Of a DNA stretch of 64,000 bases, positions 59,529 through 64,000 are shown in pieces; within the stretch, counting starts at the first letter, position 1, and every line of letters starts with the position of its first letter. The notes below the pieces were generated by a model, which worked only from the letters and a program-made list of their open reading frames with translations, made no database searches and was not told the origin of the DNA. The position numbers and the translations under genes were made by a program. The stretch comes from CAZADA01 sp964568975 (GTDB lineage Bacteria; Pseudomonadota; Alphaproteobacteria; Caulobacterales; Maricaulaceae): positions 12,609 through 76,608 of the forward strand of contig CAZMSO010000014.1 of the NCBI GenBank assembly GCA_964568975.1. Direction: 5' to 3'.

Positions 59529-61577
59529 TTAGCGGCGCGAGCCGTCGCGCGCGCGCGCCTCACGCACCGCCGTCGCCACCGCCTCGGCGGTGATCCCGAA
59601 ATGAGCAAACACCTCCGCCCCCGGACCGCTCGCACCGAAGCCTGTCATGCCCACAAACGCATCGCCCGGGCGCAGCCACCGGTCCCAACCTTGGCGTACG
59701 CCCGCCTCCACCACCACGCGCACCGGCGCAGCGCCCAACACCTCGTCCTGATACACCGCTGATTGGGCGTCAAAGCGATCAAGGCACGCCATACTGACCA
59801 CCCGGCATGTCACGCCTTCGCGCGCGAGCGTCTCAGCGGCTTCGGCGGCCAGGGACAGCTCCGTGCCGCTGGCGATCAACGTTGCGTCCGCAGCCGCGCC
59901 ATCGCCCGCAGCGTCCGACAACACATAACCCCCGCGCGCACAGGCGTTGGCCTCGCGCGCCGCAGTCCGCAGCTGGGGGACGCCCTGGCGCGACAGCGCA
60001 ATCACGCTCGGCCGGTCCGCGGTTTCAAGCGCGAGCTCCCAGCACTCCAGCGCCTCCACCACATCAGCGGGGCGGTAGACGTCGAGGCCCGGGATCGCGC
60101 GCAACGCCGCCAAATGCTCCACCGGCTGGTGCGTGGGGCCGTCTTCGCCGACGCCGATGGAGTCGTGCGTCATCACGAAGATGGCGCGGATCCCCATCAG
60201 CGCGGCGAGCCGGATCGCGGGGCGGCAATAGTCGGCAAACACCAAGAACGTGCCGCTATAGGGGATCACCCCGCCATGGAGCGCCATGCCGTTCATGGCC
60301 GCGGCCATAGCGTGCTCGCGAATGCCGTAATGGATGTAGCGGCCGGCGTAATCCTGACCAGAGAGGGGCTCAAGGCCGGAGACCTTAGTGTTGTTGGAGC
60401 CGGTGAGATCCGCAGATCCGCCGACCAGCTCCGGCGCCGCGGGCACAATCGCCTCCAACGCCGCTCCGGACGCTTTGCGCGTCGCCATCGCCGCCGGGGC
60501 GGCGAGCGCCTTCGCTTTCGCCGCGGCGATCGCCGCGCGCACAGGCGCGCCCAGGCCCGGGTCGAGCGCGTCGCGGAAGGCCGCCTGGTGCGGGTGACCC
60601 GCTAAGCGCGCCTCCCAAGCGTCGCGCGTGGGCCGCCCGCGTGCGCCCGCCGCGCGCCAGGCCGCTTGGATGTCGCCAGGAATCTCAAACGGCGGGTGCG
60701 GCCAGTCCAACGCCGCGCGCGTCGCCGCGATTTCCTCCGCCCCCAAAGGCGCGCCATGGGCGCCGGCGGTGCCGCCCTTTTTCGGCGCGCCGAACCCGAT
60801 TGTCGTGCGGCAGGCGATCAACACCGGCTGCTCAGCGGTCTGCGCCCAGGCGAGGGCTTCGCGCACCGCCGTGGGATCATGGCCGTCAATGGCGCGCGTC
60901 GCCCAGCCGGAGGCCGCAAAGCGCGCCTGCTGATCCGTGGAGTCCGATAACGACACCGCCCCATCGATTGAGATCGCGTTGTCGTCCCACAACACAATGA
61001 GCCGGTTGAGCTTGAGGTGACCCGCGAGGCTGATCGCCTCTTGGCTGATCCCCTCCATCAAGCAGCCGTCGCCCGCGATGACATAGGTCTTGTGGTCGAC
61101 CAGCTCATCGCCAAAGCGCGCGTTCAAATGCCGTTCCGCGATCGCCATGCCGACGGCGTTGGCGAGGCCTTGGCCGAGCGGTCCAGTCGTTGTCTCCGCC
61201 AACGCCACATGGCCCCACTCAGGATGGCCCGCCGTGCGCGACCCCAATTGGCGGAAGCGCTTGAGCTGATCCAGGGGCAAATCGTCAAAGCCCAGAAGGT
61301 GGCCGAGGCCATAAAGCAGCATGGAGCCATGGCCGGCCGAGAGCACGAAACGGTCGCGATCGGGCCACGCCGGATCCGCGGCGTCAAAAGTCAAAAACTC
61401 GCGGAAGAGCACTGTGGCGACATCAGCCATGCCCATGGGCATGCCCGGATGGCCAGAGTTCGCCTGCTCCACGGCGTCCATCGCGAGCGCGCGCAGGGCG
61501 TTGGCGAGACGGCGATCGTCAGAGCCGGCCCCGGCCGGCCCCCCATGTGCGATGGTGGCGGCCGTTGTGTCCGTCAT
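59529..61577 (-). CDS. tkt: Transketolase
   Basis: This 682-residue thiamine-diphosphate enzyme moves two-carbon units in the pentose phosphate and, in autotrophs, Calvin cycles. N-terminal substrate and cofactor motifs are EQANSGHPGMPMGMADV, VLSAGHGSMLLYGLGHL, the ThDP motif in VIAGDGCLMEGISQEA, and the pyrimidine-domain GIREHAMAAAMNGMALHG. GAGGG precedes the ATG at 61577; the frame is open to 61661. No other Calvin-cycle gene is in the window. Confidence 0.95.
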   Translation of the reverse strand: MTDTTAATIAHGGPAGAGSDDRRLANALRALAMDAVEQANSGHPGMPMGMADVATVLFREFLTFDAADPAWPDRDRFVLSAGHGSMLLYGLGHLLGFDDLPLDQLKRFRQLGSRTAGHPEWGHVALAETTTGPLGQGLANAVGMAIAERHLNARFGDELVDHKTYVIAGDGCLMEGISQEAISLAGHLKLNRLIVLWDDNAISIDGAVSLSDSTDQQARFAASGWATRAIDGHDPTAVREALAWAQTAEQPVLIACRTTIGFGAPKKGGTAGAHGAPLGAEEIAATRAALDWPHPPFEIPGDIQAAWRAAGARGRPTRDAWEARLAGHPHQAAFRDALDPGLGAPVRAAIAAAKAKALAAPAAMATRKASGAALEAIVPAAPELVGGSADLTGSNNTKVSGLEPLSGQDYAGRYIHYGIREHAMAAAMNGMALHGGVIPYSGTFLVFADYCRPAIRLAALMGIRAIFVMTHDSIGVGEDGPTHQPVEHLAALRAIPGLDVYRPADVVEALECWELALETADRPSVIALSRQGVPQLRTAAREANACARGGYVLSDAAGDGAAADATLIASGTELSLAAEAAETLAREGVTCRVVSMACLDRFDAQSAVYQDEVLGAAPVRVVVEAGVRQGWDRWLRPGDAFVGMTGFGASGPGAEVFAHFGITAEAVATAVREARARDGSRR

Positions 61578-61732
61578 AATGGATCCCTCGCCCTCGTAAT
61601 TGACGCACCCCAAACCAAGCGCCGACCGCGCGGCGGCTTTGGCCCGCGTCGCATAGCGCACGTCGCCATAGCGCGCATCACACTGGGGCTATGGCGGCCT
61701 GGAACGCCCATGTCCACTGCGCCACGCCGCCG

Positions 61733-64000
61733 CTACACATCGACCTCAGCGTCCAGCGCGTTGGCGATGATAAACTCCCGCCGCGGCTCGACCACATCGC
61801 CCATCAGCTTCGCAAACAAGTCGTCGGCGTCGTCAGCCTCCTTGACTTTCACTTGCGGCAATGAGCGCACAGCCGGGTCCAGCGTGGTCTCCCACAACTG
61901 GTCCGCGTTCATCTCGCCGAGGCCCTTATAGCGCTGGATCTTCACGCCGCGCTCGCCTTCACGCATGACCGCCGCCAACAGGCTGCACGGGTCATAGACC
62001 CGTTGCTCACGATCGCCGCGGGTGTAATCGGCCGGCGCGCGATAGGCCTCCGCCAGGCGCGCGTTCAGGCTGTGCAAGCGCTGGGCGTCGGCGCTGTCGC
62101 GGAAGGCGGCGTCCATCACCACCGCTTCGCGCACGCCGCGCACCTCCCGCTCGAGCAACAGTGCGCCATCCTCGCCGAAGCGGGCGCTCCAGCCCTCTTC
62201 GCCCTCGTCCGCGACCCAATCCATGCGCGTTGCAAGGACGTCGGCCTCCGCCGCGCCGGCCTCAGGCCCAAGCGCGCCGGCGATCGCGGCTTGAATGATC
62301 GCGTCTTGGGGCGCGCGCGCCTTCAGCCGATCCACCAGGACTTGAACGCCGCGCGCCTCCTGGGCGAGGCGCGCCAGATCCGCGCCGACCAACACCTCCC
62401 CCGTGTGGAGCCGCAGCTTGGCGTCTTTGGCGCCTTCCTCCACTAAGAAGGACTGCATCTCGCCTTCATCCGTCAGGTATCGCTCCGATTTCCCCCGCGC
62501 GACTTTAAAGAGCGGCGGCTGAGCGATGTAGAGGTGGCCGCGCTCAATAAGTTCCGGCATTTGACGATAAAAAAACGTCAGCAACAGCGTGCGGATGTGG
62601 GCGCCGTCCACGTCGGCGTCCGTCATAATGATGATTTTGTGGTAGCGCAGCTTATCCACGTCGAAGTCATCGCGGCCAATCCCCGCGCCGAGCGCCGTGA
62701 TCAGCGTGCCGACTTCTTGGCTCGACAGCATTTTGTCAAACCGCGCGCGCTCGACATTCAAGATTTTGCCCCGCAATGGCAAAATCGCTTGGTATTGGGA
62801 ATCGCGGGCGCCCTTGGCGGTGCCGCCGGCGCTGTCGCCCTCCACTAAGAACAATTCCGACTTCGCCGGATCGCGTTCGCGGCAATCAGCGAGCTTGCCC
62901 GGCAAAGACGCCACATCGAGCGCGGATTTGCGCCGCGTCAGTTCGCGCGCCTTGCGCGCCGCCTCGCGCGCGGTGGCCGCCTCAATGATTTTGCGCACCA
63001 CATTCTTGGCTTCGTTGGGGTGTTCTTCGAACCATTGGCTGAGCGCGTCGCCCACCAAATTCTCCACCACCGGACGCACTTCCGAAGAGACCAGTTTTTC
63101 TTTTGTTTGGCTGGAGAATTTCGGATCCGGGACCTTCACCGACAAAATCGCCGTCAGGCCTTCGCGCGCATCATCGCCGGTGATGGTCACTTTCTCTTTT
63201 TTCGCGAGCCCGGAGGTCTCCGCGTATTTCGTCACGACCCGCGTCAGCGCCGCGCGAAACCCGGCCAAATGGGTGCCGCCGTCGCGTTGGGGGATGTTGT
63301 TCGTGAAGCACAAGACTTGCTCGTGATAGCTCGAATTCCATTGCAGCGCCGCCTCGACCGTCAAACCGTCGCGCGCGCCCGACAACGCAATCGGCGCGGG
63401 AATGATCGGCGTCTTCGCGCGGTCCAAATGCCGCACAAACGCCGTGACGCCGCCGTCATAGCGCATGTCGATCTCGACCGGCTCTGCGCCGCGCTCATCG
63501 CGCAACACAATGCGCACGCCCGAATTCAGAAACGCAAGTTCCCGCAGGCGATGCTCTAAGGTCGCACGATCGAACTCCGTGAAAGAAAAGACCTCCGTCG
63601 ACGGCAAGAACCGCACTTGGGTGCCCGTGCGATCGCCCGCCGCACCGTCCACGACCGCCAAGTCGCCATTGACCGGGTCGCCGTCTTCAAAGCGCATGTA
63701 GTGTTCCGCGCCATCGCGCCACACACGCAGCTCAAGGCGCTGGGACAACGCATTGACGACCGACACGCCCACGCCGTGCAAACCGCCGGAGACTTTGTAG
63801 GAGTTCTGATCGAATTTCCCGCCGGCATGGAGCTGGGTCATAATCACTTGGGCGGCGGAAACCCCCTCTTCGGCGTGGGTCTCCACCGGAATGCCGCGGC
63901 CGTCGTCCGTCACGCTGGCTGAGCCATCAGCGTGCAGCGCCACCTCCACCCGCGAGCAATAGCCGGCGAGCGCCTCATCAATGGCGTTGTCGACCACCTC
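61733..64000 (-). CDS. gyrB: DNA gyrase subunit B, 3' part
   Basis: This frame enters from the right edge; about 756 residues are visible and the N-terminal residues, including part of the ATPase site, are outside. The transducer, TOPRIM (LFLVEGDSAGGTAKG, QAILPLRGKILNVERAR, IIIMTDADVDGAHIRTLLLTFFYR) and C-terminal GEMNADQLWETTLDP parts are complete, and the protein ends with the GyrB-type RREFIIANALDAEVDV. The HLYIAQPPLFKV segment and the end favour GyrB over ParE. It lies 155 bases upstream of tkt on the same strand. Identification is secure apart from a small chance of ParE. Confidence 0.9.
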   Translation of the reverse strand, partial: EVVDNAIDEALAGYCSRVEVALHADGSASVTDDGRGIPVETHAEEGVSAAQVIMTQLHAGGKFDQNSYKVSGGLHGVGVSVVNALSQRLELRVWRDGAEHYMRFEDGDPVNGDLAVVDGAAGDRTGTQVRFLPSTEVFSFTEFDRATLEHRLRELAFLNSGVRIVLRDERGAEPVEIDMRYDGGVTAFVRHLDRAKTPIIPAPIALSGARDGLTVEAALQWNSSYHEQVLCFTNNIPQRDGGTHLAGFRAALTRVVTKYAETSGLAKKEKVTITGDDAREGLTAILSVKVPDPKFSSQTKEKLVSSEVRPVVENLVGDALSQWFEEHPNEAKNVVRKIIEAATAREAARKARELTRRKSALDVASLPGKLADCRERDPAKSELFLVEGDSAGGTAKGARDSQYQAILPLRGKILNVERARFDKMLSSQEVGTLITALGAGIGRDDFDVDKLRYHKIIIMTDADVDGAHIRTLLLTFFYRQMPELIERGHLYIAQPPLFKVARGKSERYLTDEGEMQSFLVEEGAKDAKLRLHTGEVLVGADLARLAQEARGVQVLVDRLKARAPQDAIIQAAIAGALGPEAGAAEADVLATRMDWVADEGEEGWSARFGEDGALLLEREVRGVREAVVMDAAFRDSADAQRLHSLNARLAEAYRAPADYTRGDREQRVYDPCSLLAAVMREGERGVKIQRYKGLGEMNADQLWETTLDPAVRSLPQVKVKEADDADDLFAKLMGDVVEPRREFIIANALDAEVDV

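Noticed and set aside
1..64000. Prophage, insertion sequence, rRNA or tRNA genes
   Set aside because: No integrase, transposase, terminal inverted repeats of an IS, or RNA gene signature was seen by eye; tRNA detection without a scan is not exhaustive.

Overview
The window comes from a high-GC alphaproteobacterium, most likely a purple or halophilic aquatic one. The evidence is a Rhodobacter-capsulatus-type photoactive yellow protein (PYP), UDP-sulfoquinovose synthase (sulfolipid SQDG), an overlapping edd-eda Entner-Doudoroff pair, CpdR next to an N-formylglutamate amidohydrolase, and a small RNA carrying the UUUCCUCCCU sequence I associate with the alphaproteobacterial alpha-r8 (MmgR) family. 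I cannot name the species. No rRNA, tRNA, CRISPR, prophage or insertion sequence is visible.

The left third (1-26.8 kb) is an accessory light/buoyancy/taxis island. A chemotaxis operon (cheD, STAS protein, cheY, cheA, read leftward) is followed by a small divergent gene with the DxxxQ motif of CheY-P phosphatases. A leftward pair follows: tyrosine ammonia-lyase (makes p-coumarate, the PYP chromophore precursor) and a membrane PAS-like protein. Divergent from tal lies a rightward gas vesicle cluster at 6.3-20.3 kb: gvpA, an HhH protein, gvpN, a gvpV-like gene, gvpO, gvpJ, gvpH, a gvpF/L gene, gvpG, a CDC48-type AAA ATPase, gvpF/L with a C-terminal J-domain, another gvpF/L, gvpS, a fourth gvpF/L, gvpK and a 1111-residue membrane coiled-coil protein with a three-fold repeat. 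Converging on it from the right is a leftward set: MCP, paralogue P3, an unknown 134-residue protein, pyp, paralogues P2 and P1, and p-coumaryl:CoA ligase (pcl). The chromophore enzymes thus bracket the gas vesicle cluster. TAL makes p-coumarate, pCL activates it to the CoA thioester, and PYP binds it at Cys68. An MCP and che genes close by suggest that one blue-light sensor may feed both flotation and taxis. P1-P3 look like one undescribed protein family.

From 26.4 kb the window returns to core genome: cpdR, N-formylglutamate amidohydrolase, the sRNA, a Pat-like CoA-binding/GNAT protein with a shortened ATP-grasp region, an XRE regulator, hisN, an RNA methyltransferase, a methyltransferase lipoprotein, hsp20, a shortened ribD, gpmA, a phosphohexomutase, a CysN-like GTPase, sqdB, secreted and membrane proteins around an assembly gap of 100 N (41641-41740), argE, a tandem FKBP, ilvA, an M16 peptidase, a fused oligopeptide ABC ATPase, a composition-outlier gene, two alpha/beta hydrolases, eda-edd, an HdeD-like protein, transketolase and the 3' part of gyrB.

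All calls were made by reading the sequence and from memory of the families. No database search, structure prediction or RNA folding was run. Many starts were moved inward from the longest open frame on the basis of Shine-Dalgarno (SD) spacing, and these are stated per gene.
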